A DNA stretch of 64,000 nt, from NCBI RefSeq assembly GCF_027484205.1, contig NZ_JAIXUB010000025.1:186001-250000 (forward strand). The letters are read 5' to 3'. Both the position numbers and the translations under genes were made by a program. Under the pieces are notes generated by a model. The model saw only the letters and a list, made by a program, of their open reading frames with translations, searched no databases and had not been told where the DNA came from. This DNA is from Flavobacterium sp. GTDB taxonomy: Bacteria > Bacteroidota > Bacteroidia > Flavobacteriales > Flavobacteriaceae. Shown here piece after piece: positions 42,658 to 51,045 of the stretch (positions are counted from its first letter, which is position 1; each line of letters opens with the position of its first letter).

Positions 42658-43044
42658 ATGGTTTCTCAAATTACAAGAGGCATAAAAATATCAGTAGTTA
42701 CTAGTTTTGAAGGCACTTACTTCAAAAACTATAAGATTCATTTTGCTTTTTCTTACGAGATTACTATAGAAAATCACAGTAAAGACTCTGTTCAACTTAC
42801 ATCACGTCATTGGGAAATTTTCGATTCATTAAATGAAGTTGAAATTGTTGATGGCGAAGGAGTTATAGGTAAAAAACCTGTTTTAAAACCAGGTGAATTA
42901 TATACTTATAGTTCAGGTTGCTTACTTTCTTCTCCTCATGGTGCAATGCGTGGTTTTTTTAACATGATAAACTTCACAACGACAAAAAACTTTAGAGTTA
43001 TTGTGCCTACATTTCGTTTAAGCGCACCATATGCCTTAAACTAA
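42658..43044 (+). CDS. apaG: ApaG-domain protein
   Basis: 128 residues from ATG 42658; an in-frame start at 42616 adds an unconserved leader and is rejected. ApaG fold of about seven strands (fibronectin type III-like): FAFSYEITIENHSKDSVQLTSRHWEIFD, VVGE-like VDGEGVIGKKPVLKPGELYTYSSGCLLSSPHGAMRGFF. The family was linked to cobalt and magnesium efflux in enterobacteria and as an F-box-associated domain in eukaryotes; no biochemical function is settled. Lies 66 bp after the Plug-like gene. Confidence 0.9.
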   Translation: MVSQITRGIKISVVTSFEGTYFKNYKIHFAFSYEITIENHSKDSVQLTSRHWEIFDSLNEVEIVDGEGVIGKKPVLKPGELYTYSSGCLLSSPHGAMRGFFNMINFTTTKNFRVIVPTFRLSAPYALN

Positions 43045-43128
43045 AATTCTATTTCAATTAAATTATTATCGAAATTTTGTTAAAAAAGTTTCGTGACAAT
43101 AGTTATCAAAAATTCAAATTTTCCTTTG

Positions 43129-43136
43129 TACTTTTG
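43129..43136 (+). promoter_or_regulatory. Probable -7 element of the pruA promoter
   Basis: TACTTTTG; the coding start is 72 bp downstream, leaving a 5' leader of about 65 nt. Confidence 0.4.
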
Positions 43137-43208
43137 TTAAAAATTAAATTATTCTCAGATATTGAATAATGAAGTTACACAAAGTCTAACAAACTAATAC
43201 AACATATT

Positions 43209-44837
43209 ATGCCAAAAGGTTTTTTTAATGTACCAAAAGCGGTAAACGAACCCGTAAAATCATATGCTCCAAATTCTCCTGAAAAGGCAGCCGTTTTAGC
43301 AGCTTACAAGAAAATGTGGAACGAAACAATTGATGTTCCAATGTATATTGGTTCTGAAGAAATTAGAACTGGAAACACTAGAACAATGTCTGCGCCACAC
43401 GATCATCAACACATCGTTGGAACTTACCATTTAGCAGAAAAATCTCATGTTGAAAAAGCTATTTCATCAGCATTAGAGGCAAGAAAAAAATGGGCAAACA
43501 TGCCTTGGGAACACAGAGCAGCTATTTTTCTAAAAGCGGCTGAATTAATTGCTGGACCATATCGAGCAAGAATTAATGCTGCAACTATGATTGCACAATC
43601 AAAAACCATTTTTCAGGCAGAAATTGATGCATCTTGCGAATTGATTGACTTTTTACGTTACAACGTAGAATTCATGACACAAATTTATCAAGACCAACCA
43701 AAATCTAATTCAGATGTTTGGAATAAAGTAGAATATCGTCCATTAGAAGGATTTATTTATGCTATTACTCCATTTAATTTTACAGCTATTGCGGCTAATC
43801 TTCCTGCAAGTGCAGCATTAATGGGAAATACCGTAGTTTGGAAACCAAGTGACAGTCAAGTTTTTTCTGCTAAAATTATTATCGACATTTTCAAAGAAGC
43901 AGGTGTTCCTGATGGCGTTATAAACGTAGTTTTTGGTGATCCAGTGATGATTACAGACACTGTTTTAGCTTCACCAGATTTTGCAGGAGTTCACTATACT
44001 GGTTCAACATTTATTTTCAAAGAAATTTGGAAAAAAATTGGAACACAAATTCATACTTATAAAACGTATCCAAGAATTGTTGGTGAAACAGGAGGAAAAG
44101 ATTTTATTGTTGCTCATCCATCTGCAAATGTCAAGCAAGTTGTAACAGGAATTACTCGTGGTGCCTTTGAATTTCAAGGTCAAAAATGTTCTGCTGCTTC
44201 AAGAGCATATATTCCACAAAGTTTATGGCCAGCTGTAAAAGAACAATTAATTATTGATGTAAATTCAATGAAAATGGGAAGTCCAGAAGATTTTTCAAAT
44301 TTCATTACAGCTGTAATTCACGAAGGTTCATTTGATAAATTAGCAAGTTATATTGACCAAGCTAAAAAAGATACTGATGCGGAAATTATCCTTGGTGGAA
44401 ATTATGACAAATCAAAAGGATATTTTATTGAACCAACAGTTATTGTTACTACAAATCCAAAATACACAACAATGGAAACAGAACTTTTTGGTCCTGTTAT
44501 TACTATTTATGTTTATGAGGATTCTAAATGGAACGAAACTTTAAAATTAGTAGATGAAACTTCTGAATATGCTTTAACTGGAGCGATTTTCAGTCAAGAT
44601 AGATACGCAATTGTTGAAGCTACACAAGCTTTACAAAACGCTGCAGGAAATTTCTACATCAATGATAAGCCAACTGGAGCTGTTGTAGGAATGCAACCTT
44701 TTGGTGGTGCAAGAGCTTCTGGAACAAATGATAAAGCTGGTTCGGCTCAAAATTTATTACGTTGGGTTTCACCAAGAACTATAAAAGAAACTTTTGTAAC
44801 TCCAGAAGATTATAGATATCCATTTTTAGGAGAATAA
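43209..44837 (+). CDS. pruA: L-glutamate gamma-semialdehyde dehydrogenase (P5C dehydrogenase)
   Basis: Oxidises glutamate semialdehyde/1-pyrroline-5-carboxylate to glutamate with NAD, the second step of proline degradation. 542 residues of the aldehyde dehydrogenase fold, the length of the stand-alone P5C dehydrogenase type. Catalytic Cys lies in FEFQGQKCSAASR and the general base Glu in RIVGETGGKDF; TPFNFTAIAANLPASAALMGNTVVWKPS is the NAD-binding region. No PRODH domain is fused. Ends in a bidirectional terminator shared with rsmG. Confidence 0.95.
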   Translation: MPKGFFNVPKAVNEPVKSYAPNSPEKAAVLAAYKKMWNETIDVPMYIGSEEIRTGNTRTMSAPHDHQHIVGTYHLAEKSHVEKAISSALEARKKWANMPWEHRAAIFLKAAELIAGPYRARINAATMIAQSKTIFQAEIDASCELIDFLRYNVEFMTQIYQDQPKSNSDVWNKVEYRPLEGFIYAITPFNFTAIAANLPASAALMGNTVVWKPSDSQVFSAKIIIDIFKEAGVPDGVINVVFGDPVMITDTVLASPDFAGVHYTGSTFIFKEIWKKIGTQIHTYKTYPRIVGETGGKDFIVAHPSANVKQVVTGITRGAFEFQGQKCSAASRAYIPQSLWPAVKEQLIIDVNSMKMGSPEDFSNFITAVIHEGSFDKLASYIDQAKKDTDAEIILGGNYDKSKGYFIEPTVIVTTNPKYTTMETELFGPVITIYVYEDSKWNETLKLVDETSEYALTGAIFSQDRYAIVEATQALQNAAGNFYINDKPTGAVVGMQPFGGARASGTNDKAGSAQNLLRWVSPRTIKETFVTPEDYRYPFLGE

Positions 44838-44859
44838 TTTCAAATAAAAGTAAAACCTT

Positions 44860-44890
44860 AAAAGCTCATTCAGTAATGTATGAGCTTTTT
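44860..44890. terminator. Bidirectional rho-independent terminator
   Basis: Ten-bp stem AAAAGCTCAT/ATGAGCTTTT (44860-44869 with 44880-44889) between convergent pruA and rsmG. Confidence 0.85.
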
Positions 44891-45509
44891 ATTTTAGTGG
44901 CAAATGAACTACTTTCTTGGTTTCAAAAAATTCATCAGAAAAATAATCGGATAAATTATACTCTTTAGCTTTAGGAAAATCTTTCAACTCTTCCGATAAA
45001 TCGCCACCTTTTAAATATAAAATACCATTTTCTAAGTCGTGTTTCGATTTGGTTTTTAATTTTCCTTTAACCCAACTCACAAAATCAGGCATATTTGTAA
45101 CAGCACGACTAACTATAAAATCAAAATCATGTGTTACAATTTCTGCTCTTTTTTGTTCTGCTTTAATATTTTTTAATCCTAAAGCTTTAATAACTTCATT
45201 AACTACTTTAATTTTTTTAGCGATAATATCAATGGCATAAAAATTACATTCGGGAAATAAAATAGCTAATGGAATAGCAGGAAAACCTCCACCAGTACCA
45301 ACATCCATAATTTTAGAACCCGATTTGAACTCTAAAACTTTAGCAATTCCTAACGAATGTAAAACGTGTCGTGTGTACAATTCATCAATATCTTTTCTTG
45401 AAATTACATTGATTTTAGCATTCCAATCTTCATATAAAAATTGTAATTTTTCAAATTGTTGTATCTGATTATCAGTAAGATTTGGAAATTGTTTCAGAAT
45501 TTCTTGCAT
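44889..45509 (-). CDS. rsmG: 16S rRNA (guanine(527)-N(7))-methyltransferase RsmG (GidB)
   Basis: 206 residues from the ATG at 45509 (an in-frame TTG at 45527 is rejected). The SAM-binding motif KIMDVGTGGGFPAIPLAI, DELYTRHVLHSLGIAKV in the N-terminal helix bundle and DFIVSRAVTNMPDFVSWV are typical of the family. Methylates N7 of G527 in 16S rRNA; its loss in other species gives low-level streptomycin resistance. Single gene. Confidence 0.95.
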   Translation of the reverse strand: MQEILKQFPNLTDNQIQQFEKLQFLYEDWNAKINVISRKDIDELYTRHVLHSLGIAKVLEFKSGSKIMDVGTGGGFPAIPLAILFPECNFYAIDIIAKKIKVVNEVIKALGLKNIKAEQKRAEIVTHDFDFIVSRAVTNMPDFVSWVKGKLKTKSKHDLENGILYLKGGDLSEELKDFPKAKEYNLSDYFSDEFFETKKVVHLPLK

Positions 45510-45524
45510 AAATTGATTTTTCAA

Positions 45525-45532
45525 CAAAAATA
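45525..45532 (-). promoter_or_regulatory. Probable -7 element of the rsmG promoter
   Basis: TATTTTTG on the minus strand, 15 bp before the chosen ATG; this also argues against the upstream TTG start, which overlaps it. Confidence 0.4.
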
Positions 45533-45587
45533 GTGTTTTTGGTTAATAATTATGATTTGTTTTTACTTCTAAAAAAAATATAATATT

Positions 45588-45595
45588 TACCTTTG
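45588..45595 (+). promoter_or_regulatory. Probable -7 element of the desaturase promoter
   Basis: TACCTTTG, 24 bp before the ATG at 45620; the alternative TTG start at 45593 falls inside it. Confidence 0.45.
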
Positions 45596-45619
45596 AACAA
45601 ATTATTAGAATTCCAAATT

Positions 45620-46717
45620 ATGAATACCACAACTCCCATCTTTTCTAAAAACGATAATTTAAAATTTTTTAGAACACTTAATAAAAGAGTAAACGATTAT
45701 TTTAAAGAAAACAATATTGATAAAACAGGAAATTGGAAATTACATTTAAAAACTATTGTAATGTTTACCATTTTCTTAACGCCTTATTTCTTTTTACTAG
45801 CTATGAAAATGCCTTTTTGGGCTTATCTTTTACTTAACGTAGTAATTGGAGTTGGAATGGCTGGAGTTGGAATGAACGTCATGCACGACGGAAATCACGG
45901 AGCATATTCTAACAAATCTTGGTTAAACAAATTAATGGGCGGAAGCATCTACATTCTTGCTGGTAATGTTTACAATTGGCAAGTGCAACATAATGTTTTA
46001 CACCATACTTATACTAATATTCTTGGCCATGATGAAGACTTAGAAGCTGGTAGAATATTACGTTTTACAAAAGAAGCAAAATGGTATAGCCATCACAAAT
46101 TTCAACATTATTATTCCTTCATTCTTTATGGATTGTTGACTTTTAATTGGGCTATTACAACAGATTTTCAACAAATGAGACGCTATTTAAAAAGAAACTT
46201 GTCTTATGGAGAATTTAAAAAACCTGTAATTCGTTGGACTACATTAGTGATAACGAAAGTGATTTATTTTTCAATGTGGATTGTAATTCCTATTCTTGTT
46301 GGGCACGTTAGTTGGTGGCAAGTTTTAATCGGATTTTTTATCATGCATTATACAGCAGGAGTTATTTTGAGTGTCGTATTTCAATTAGCTCACGTGGTTC
46401 ATGAAACAGATAATCCAATTCCAAATGAAGAAGGTGAAATAGAAAATACTTGGGCAATTCACCAATTATATACTACTGCTAATTTTGCACCAAAAAATTG
46501 GTTAATAAACTATTACACTGGTGGATTAAACCATCAAATTGAGCATCACATTTTCCCAAATATCAGTCATATTCATTATAATAAAATTGCTGAATTTGTT
46601 AGAGAAACTGCAAAAGAATGTAATCTTCCTTACTATGAATTCAAAACAACAAGAGCTGCAATTTATTCGCACTTTACCCATTTGAGAGATTTAGGAAGAC
46701 AACCACAATTATCGTAA
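45620..46717 (+). CDS. Membrane fatty acid desaturase
   Basis: 365 residues from ATG 45620. Integral di-iron enzyme with three histidine boxes: HDGNH (HxxxH), HNVLHH (HxxHH) and HQIEHH (QxxHH), and about four membrane helices (MFTIFLTPYFFLLAM, FWAYLLLNVVIGVGMAGVGM and others). Introduces a double bond into acyl-lipids or acyl-CoA; regiospecificity cannot be read. No fused cytochrome b5 domain. The QxxHH type of third box is shared by front-end and linoleoyl-type desaturases. In psychrotolerant flavobacteria such enzymes adjust membrane fluidity. Confidence 0.9.
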   Translation: MNTTTPIFSKNDNLKFFRTLNKRVNDYFKENNIDKTGNWKLHLKTIVMFTIFLTPYFFLLAMKMPFWAYLLLNVVIGVGMAGVGMNVMHDGNHGAYSNKSWLNKLMGGSIYILAGNVYNWQVQHNVLHHTYTNILGHDEDLEAGRILRFTKEAKWYSHHKFQHYYSFILYGLLTFNWAITTDFQQMRRYLKRNLSYGEFKKPVIRWTTLVITKVIYFSMWIVIPILVGHVSWWQVLIGFFIMHYTAGVILSVVFQLAHVVHETDNPIPNEEGEIENTWAIHQLYTTANFAPKNWLINYYTGGLNHQIEHHIFPNISHIHYNKIAEFVRETAKECNLPYYEFKTTRAAIYSHFTHLRDLGRQPQLS

Positions 46718-46733
46718 AAAATTTGGAATGAAG

Positions 46734-46806
46734 ATTTTTAAACCATTAAGGCATTATGTACATTAAGCTAAACTTAATTTTCTTAATCTCTTGATGGTTT
46801 AAATTT
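46734..46806. repeat. 73-bp inverted-repeat element between desaturase and aminotransferase genes
   Basis: Arms of about 17 bp (46734-46750, core TTTAAACCATTAAG; 46790-46806, core CTTGATGGTTTAAA) around an AT-rich centre that contains further TTAAG/CTTAA words. Looks like a short non-autonomous repeat; it lies in the 5' leader of the aminotransferase gene. Confidence 0.6.
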
Positions 46807-46835
46807 ATATAAATGTTTTAATCAACAACACAACA

Positions 46836-48026
46836 ATGAGTAATCCATTATCAGATAGAATTAATCAACTATCTACATCACAAACTCTTGCCATGGCAGC
46901 ATTGGCTAGAGAATTAAAAGCACAAGGAAAAGACATTATCAGTTTAAGTTTGGGTGAACCCGATTTCAACACACCCAATTTTATAAAAGAAGCTGCTAAA
47001 AAAGCCATCGATGAAAACTACTCAACTTATTCGCCAGTTGATGGTTATATGGAACTGAAAGAAGCCATTTGTAGAAAATTTAAACGCGATAATAATTTAG
47101 AGTATAAACCTGCCAATATTGTCGTTTCTACAGGAGCAAAACAATCTTTATATAACATTGCTCAATGTATGATTAATGATGGTGATGAAGTAATTCTTCC
47201 TGCTCCATATTGGGTTTCTTACTTTGAAATTATCAAAATGGCTGGTGGAATTCCAGTTGAAGTTCCAACTTCGGTAGAAAGTGATTTCAAAATTACACCA
47301 GAACAATTAGAAAAAGCGATAACACCAAAAACCAAAATGATTTGGTACAGTTCGCCATGTAATCCAAGTGGTTCTGTTTATAGTCGTGAGGAATTGACAG
47401 CTTTATCAAAAGTAATCCTGAATCAACCAAACGATATTTATGTAGTTTCAGATGAAATCTACGAACACATTAATTTTTCTGGAACTTTTTGCAGCATAGC
47501 GACTATTGACGGAATGTTTGACAAAACTATTACCGTAAATGGTGTTGCTAAAGCATTTGCCATGACTGGATGGAGAATTGGATACATTGGTGCGCCAGAA
47601 GTTATTGCAAAAGCTTGTACTAAAATGCAAGGTCAAGTTACCTCTGGAGCAAATTCTATTGCGCAAAGAGCTACAATTACTGCTGTTGATGCTGATCCAA
47701 GCGTATTGAACGAAATGGTTACTGCATTTAAAAACCGTAGAGATTTAGTAGTTGGATTGGTAAAAGATATTCCAGGATTTAAACTAAATGTTCCTGAAGG
47801 TGCATTTTACGTTTTCCCTGATGTTTCTTACTATTTCGGAAAAACTTTACGTGGAAAATTAATCAATAACGCTGATGATTTTTCTATGTATTTGTTGGCA
47901 GAAGCTAATGTTGCCACTGTAACTGGTGATGCTTTTGGTAATCCAAATTGTATTCGCTTTTCGTACGCAACAAGTGAAGAGTTATTAGCTGAGGCAATGA
48001 AACGTATTAAAGAAGCATTGGTATAA
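46836..48026 (+). CDS. Pyridoxal phosphate-dependent aminotransferase (aspartate aminotransferase type)
   Basis: 396 residues, fold-type I, class I. Seen: ISLSLGEPDFNTPNFIKEAAKKAI near the N-terminus, STGAKQSLYNIAQCM (PLP phosphate), WYSSPCNPSGSVYSREEL, YVVSDEIYEHI (Asp to PLP nitrogen), the PLP lysine in NGVAKAFAMTGWRIGYIGAP, and CIRFSYATSEE with the carboxylate-binding Arg. Closest known group is the aspartate/prephenate aminotransferase of bacteria. Single gene preceded by an inverted repeat and ended by a terminator. Confidence 0.93.
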   Translation: MSNPLSDRINQLSTSQTLAMAALARELKAQGKDIISLSLGEPDFNTPNFIKEAAKKAIDENYSTYSPVDGYMELKEAICRKFKRDNNLEYKPANIVVSTGAKQSLYNIAQCMINDGDEVILPAPYWVSYFEIIKMAGGIPVEVPTSVESDFKITPEQLEKAITPKTKMIWYSSPCNPSGSVYSREELTALSKVILNQPNDIYVVSDEIYEHINFSGTFCSIATIDGMFDKTITVNGVAKAFAMTGWRIGYIGAPEVIAKACTKMQGQVTSGANSIAQRATITAVDADPSVLNEMVTAFKNRRDLVVGLVKDIPGFKLNVPEGAFYVFPDVSYYFGKTLRGKLINNADDFSMYLLAEANVATVTGDAFGNPNCIRFSYATSEELLAEAMKRIKEALV

Positions 48027-48049
48027 AATCCAAATTACAAATAAATAAC

Positions 48050-48080
48050 AAACCTCAAAATTCAAACTTTGAGGTTTTTT
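48050..48080. terminator. Bidirectional rho-independent terminator
   Basis: Ten-bp stem AAACCTCAAA/TTTGAGGTTT (48050-48059 with 48068-48077) and a T run, between the convergent aminotransferase and acetyltransferase genes. Confidence 0.85.
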
Positions 48081-48637
48081 TATTGATTTAATTTTCTAAT
48101 CACTTTAGCAGGATTTCCAACGGCTAGAGAATTGTCTGGAATATCTTTAGTTACTACAGAACCTGCACCAATTGTGCAACCATTTCCTATTTTTACACCT
48201 GGACAAATTACGGAGTTTCCTCCTATCCAACAATCGTCACCAATTGAAACAGGTTTTGAAAACTCAACCGTTCGTCTTTCAACGGCGTCGAGTGGATGCG
48301 TTGCTGTGTATATATGAACATTTGGGCCAAAGAAAACATTGTTACCAATTTCGATTTTCATCGTATCAAGAACCACACAATTCACATTAAAATACACATT
48401 TTCACCTGAATGAATGTTATAACCATAATCACAATGAAATGGTGGCTCGATGTATAATCTTTTGTGAGCATTGGGCATCAATTCACGTAGAATATTTCTT
48501 GAATTTCCATTCATTACATATTCAGTGACATTCAATCTATGAAGTAACTTTTTTGCTCGTAATCGCTCAGCCATTAAAATTTTATCGTTAGCAAAATAAA
48601 TTTCGCCATCAAGCATTTTTTCTTTTTCGGTTTTCAT
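48080..48637 (-). CDS. Sugar O-acetyltransferase (maltose/galactoside acetyltransferase type)
   Basis: 185 residues of left-handed beta-helix hexapeptide repeats. The N-terminal domain MLDGEIYFANDKILMAERLRAKKLLHRLN and the segment PPFHCDYGYNIHSGENVYFNVNCVVLD are family features; the catalytic His is in ATHPLDAVER and the C-terminal turn reads GAGSVVTKDIPDNSLAVGNPAKVIRKL. Transfers acetyl from acetyl-CoA to a hydroxyl of a sugar, perhaps as detoxification; acceptor unknown. Single gene with its own -7 element. Confidence 0.92.
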   Translation of the reverse strand: MKTEKEKMLDGEIYFANDKILMAERLRAKKLLHRLNVTEYVMNGNSRNILRELMPNAHKRLYIEPPFHCDYGYNIHSGENVYFNVNCVVLDTMKIEIGNNVFFGPNVHIYTATHPLDAVERRTVEFSKPVSIGDDCWIGGNSVICPGVKIGNGCTIGAGSVVTKDIPDNSLAVGNPAKVIRKLNQ

Positions 48638-48653
48638 ATAATATTAATATCAT

Positions 48654-48661
48654 CAAATATA
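48654..48661 (-). promoter_or_regulatory. Probable -7 element of the acetyltransferase promoter
   Basis: TATATTTG on the minus strand, 16 bp before the ATG at 48637. Confidence 0.45.
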
Positions 48662-48723
48662 CTATTTTATATAAAACAAAAACCGCCTAAAAGACGGTCT
48701 TCGCTAACTAAAAAAAACTATAC

Positions 48724-50904
48724 TTATCTTATTACTTTCATGGTTTTTATCGCTCCTTCTGAAATCACTTTTACTAAATAAGTTGCTTTAGAAAAATTGG
48801 ATAAATCTATTTGAACTTCTAAATCATTCGTCTTTTTATTTATTATTGTCTGACCTAACATATTTAAAACAACTACTTCTGATATAGGTTTTGAAGAGGA
48901 AATAGTTACAATTCCAGAAGTTGGATTTGGATATAAATTCAAATTTGAATCATCAAATGAAGCTACATTCAGAAAAGGAGAACAATTAACTCCACTAGCA
49001 ACTGATCCAATATTAGACCAATTAGAAATTGCTCCGTCTAAAGTAAAACCATTTAAACTTCCAAGATAATTATTACCACTACTGTCCATCAGTGATGTAA
49101 CAGATGTATTAGTAGCATTCCCAATTCCTTGATTGAACTTATAATAAGCTAATAATCCCGTTTGAGTAGCTCCTAATTCACAATTCAAATTATTCATTAT
49201 TTCTTCAGCAGATAATGCTCTTGTCCAAAGTCTTACTTCATCAATATTACCTACAAATTTTTCGTTTGACAAATTTTTACCTAATTGAATTGGGTTGTTT
49301 AATTGAGATTTAAAACTTGCTCCAGTAACTCCTGTTGTTGTATTTGCCAAAACGCCATTAATATAAATCTTTAAATCTGATCCATTCCAAACGCCAGCAA
49401 CATGTTGCCATTGATTTAACACCACTGCATTTGATGCCGTTACGGCTTTAAAATTAGTTGTCCCACTATCATTTACCCAAAATTGATAAGCTGTTCCTTC
49501 TTTTCTCAACATAAATTGCATGTCAACTACTAACGTATTGTAATTTCCAATAATCACTCCTACATTGTTTCCAAAATCGTTATCCATTGCTGTTGGATAT
49601 ACCCATGATTCCACAGTGAAAGTATTTATTGGATCAATTGCACTATTTAAAGCCAAACTCAAATTCACTTTATCAGTTGAACCATTAAAATTTAATGATC
49701 CTCCATTAATAATTACATTTACCGGAACTCTTGTACTTTCACACCCATTATTCGTTTGCGAAACATAATAAGTTCCTGATGTTAAAATAGTTGTAGGATT
49801 CAATTCTTCTCCGCCAGAAGCTTGTGAAAACCATTTTAAATTTGAACCTGTAGCAACTAAACTTGCAACAGTTGCATTAGCTTCAAAAGTTTGATTTGAT
49901 GCTGTTGGTGCTGAAGTACTATTTACCTCAACGCTAACTTCAATTCGGTTTGACTCACAAATTCCTGTTGTTTGTGAAACATAATAGTTGCCAGTTGTTA
50001 AATTTTGTGTAGCATCTAAAGGAGTTCCACCTGTGGCAACATTATACCAATTAATTATTCCTGAGCCAGTTGCTACTAGATTTGATACTTGAGCCGCATT
50101 ACAAAAAATTTGTGTTGTATTTACAACTAATGAGTTGTATAAAGTTCCTACAACTCCATTTACTGAACTTCCTGGAGCAATAAAATTAGAAGTTGTACCA
50201 TTTAATTGAAAATTTATTATTGCACCATCAAACCCATTAGCTGTAGCATCTAATAAATCAATTTCACTACCATTATCTTGATTTGCATTTCCTTGATTGC
50301 ATTTATAATAAGCTAATAAACCCGTTTGTCCTGAGGCTAATTCTGTATCTTTATTGTATTGTATTTCACAAGCTGTTAGAACTCTATTCCAAATTCTTAC
50401 TTCATCCATTCTTCCGTTGAACACATTTACGCCATCATCAAAAGAACCTAATCGAATTATATTGCCATTTGAAACTTGTGGTACGTTCGTATTAGTAGCA
50501 ACCAAATTACCATTTTTGTACAATTTTAGTGTTGTAGTTGTTGCATCATAAGTTACAGCAACATGATACCAAGTATTTGCTAACAATGGTTCAGAATCTT
50601 GAACATCAAACCACGAGCCATTGTGACCTGCAGACAGTTTACTTGAATTAGTATTTGGAACCCAAAAAGCATGTTGACCATCAGAAATTCCTCCTGAAAT
50701 TATATTATTTTGTAAACTTAAATTTTCAATATAAATCCAAGCTTCTTTAGTATATGAAGAAGGTAAAAAACTTCCGCACATAACATAATCGTTAGATCCA
50801 TCAAAATGAAGTGCTTGTCCTTGCTGAGAATAGCCAAATTGAATTATAAAAAAATAACTTAAAAGTGTTGCTGTTTTTAATTTTGATAGTAATTGTTTTT
50901 TCAT
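48724..50904 (-). CDS. Secreted LamG-domain adhesin-like protein with T9SS C-terminal sorting domain
   Basis: 726 residues from ATG 50904 (upstream in-frame start at 50943 has no signal value). Signal peptide to about residue 26 (GYSQ). Then LamG/concanavalin domain 1 (about 30-190, GNDYVMCGS to GRMDEVRIWNRVL), two Ig-like repeats with TGTYYVSQT-type ends (about 260-405), LamG domain 2 (about 415-590, ending GNIDEVRLWTRALSAEE), and a type A T9SS sorting domain (NLYPNPTSGIVTISS to MKVIR). It should be exported by the T9SS and attached to the cell surface or released. Divergent from the TPR-kinase operon. Confidence 0.9.
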   Translation of the reverse strand: MKKQLLSKLKTATLLSYFFIIQFGYSQQGQALHFDGSNDYVMCGSFLPSSYTKEAWIYIENLSLQNNIISGGISDGQHAFWVPNTNSSKLSAGHNGSWFDVQDSEPLLANTWYHVAVTYDATTTTLKLYKNGNLVATNTNVPQVSNGNIIRLGSFDDGVNVFNGRMDEVRIWNRVLTACEIQYNKDTELASGQTGLLAYYKCNQGNANQDNGSEIDLLDATANGFDGAIINFQLNGTTSNFIAPGSSVNGVVGTLYNSLVVNTTQIFCNAAQVSNLVATGSGIINWYNVATGGTPLDATQNLTTGNYYVSQTTGICESNRIEVSVEVNSTSAPTASNQTFEANATVASLVATGSNLKWFSQASGGEELNPTTILTSGTYYVSQTNNGCESTRVPVNVIINGGSLNFNGSTDKVNLSLALNSAIDPINTFTVESWVYPTAMDNDFGNNVGVIIGNYNTLVVDMQFMLRKEGTAYQFWVNDSGTTNFKAVTASNAVVLNQWQHVAGVWNGSDLKIYINGVLANTTTGVTGASFKSQLNNPIQLGKNLSNEKFVGNIDEVRLWTRALSAEEIMNNLNCELGATQTGLLAYYKFNQGIGNATNTSVTSLMDSSGNNYLGSLNGFTLDGAISNWSNIGSVASGVNCSPFLNVASFDDSNLNLYPNPTSGIVTISSSKPISEVVVLNMLGQTIINKKTNDLEVQIDLSNFSKATYLVKVISEGAIKTMKVIR

Positions 50905-50962
50905 TTGAATACCTTTTTGATTTAGGTTACAAAGTTGTGGCAATCCTATGAATTTTTATGTA

Positions 50963-50974
50963 AGGGTTAACCCT
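50963..50974. promoter_or_regulatory. Perfect palindrome AGGGTTAACCCT in a divergent promoter region
   Basis: 12-bp palindrome between the LamG adhesin gene (starts 50904, minus) and the histidine-kinase gene (starts 51046, plus). A related sequence AGGGTTAAACCT is found upstream of the secreted protease gene at 61646-61657. Candidate operator for a dimeric regulator. Confidence 0.5.
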
Positions 50975-51013
50975 CGAAATGAAGTAGTTTCTTTTATTCT
51001 TTAAAGAAATAAA

Positions 51014-51021
51014 TACATTTG
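51014..51021 (+). promoter_or_regulatory. Probable -7 element of the histidine kinase operon
   Basis: TACATTTG, 24 bp before the ATG at 51046 and 39 bp after the palindrome at 50963-50974. Confidence 0.45.
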
Positions 51022-51045
51022 TAAAAAAAACAATTCACGTTTCTA

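Noticed and set aside
46741..46806. Considered a riboswitch before the aminotransferase gene
   Set aside because: The region is explained by a simple inverted repeat; no conserved riboswitch core was recognised.
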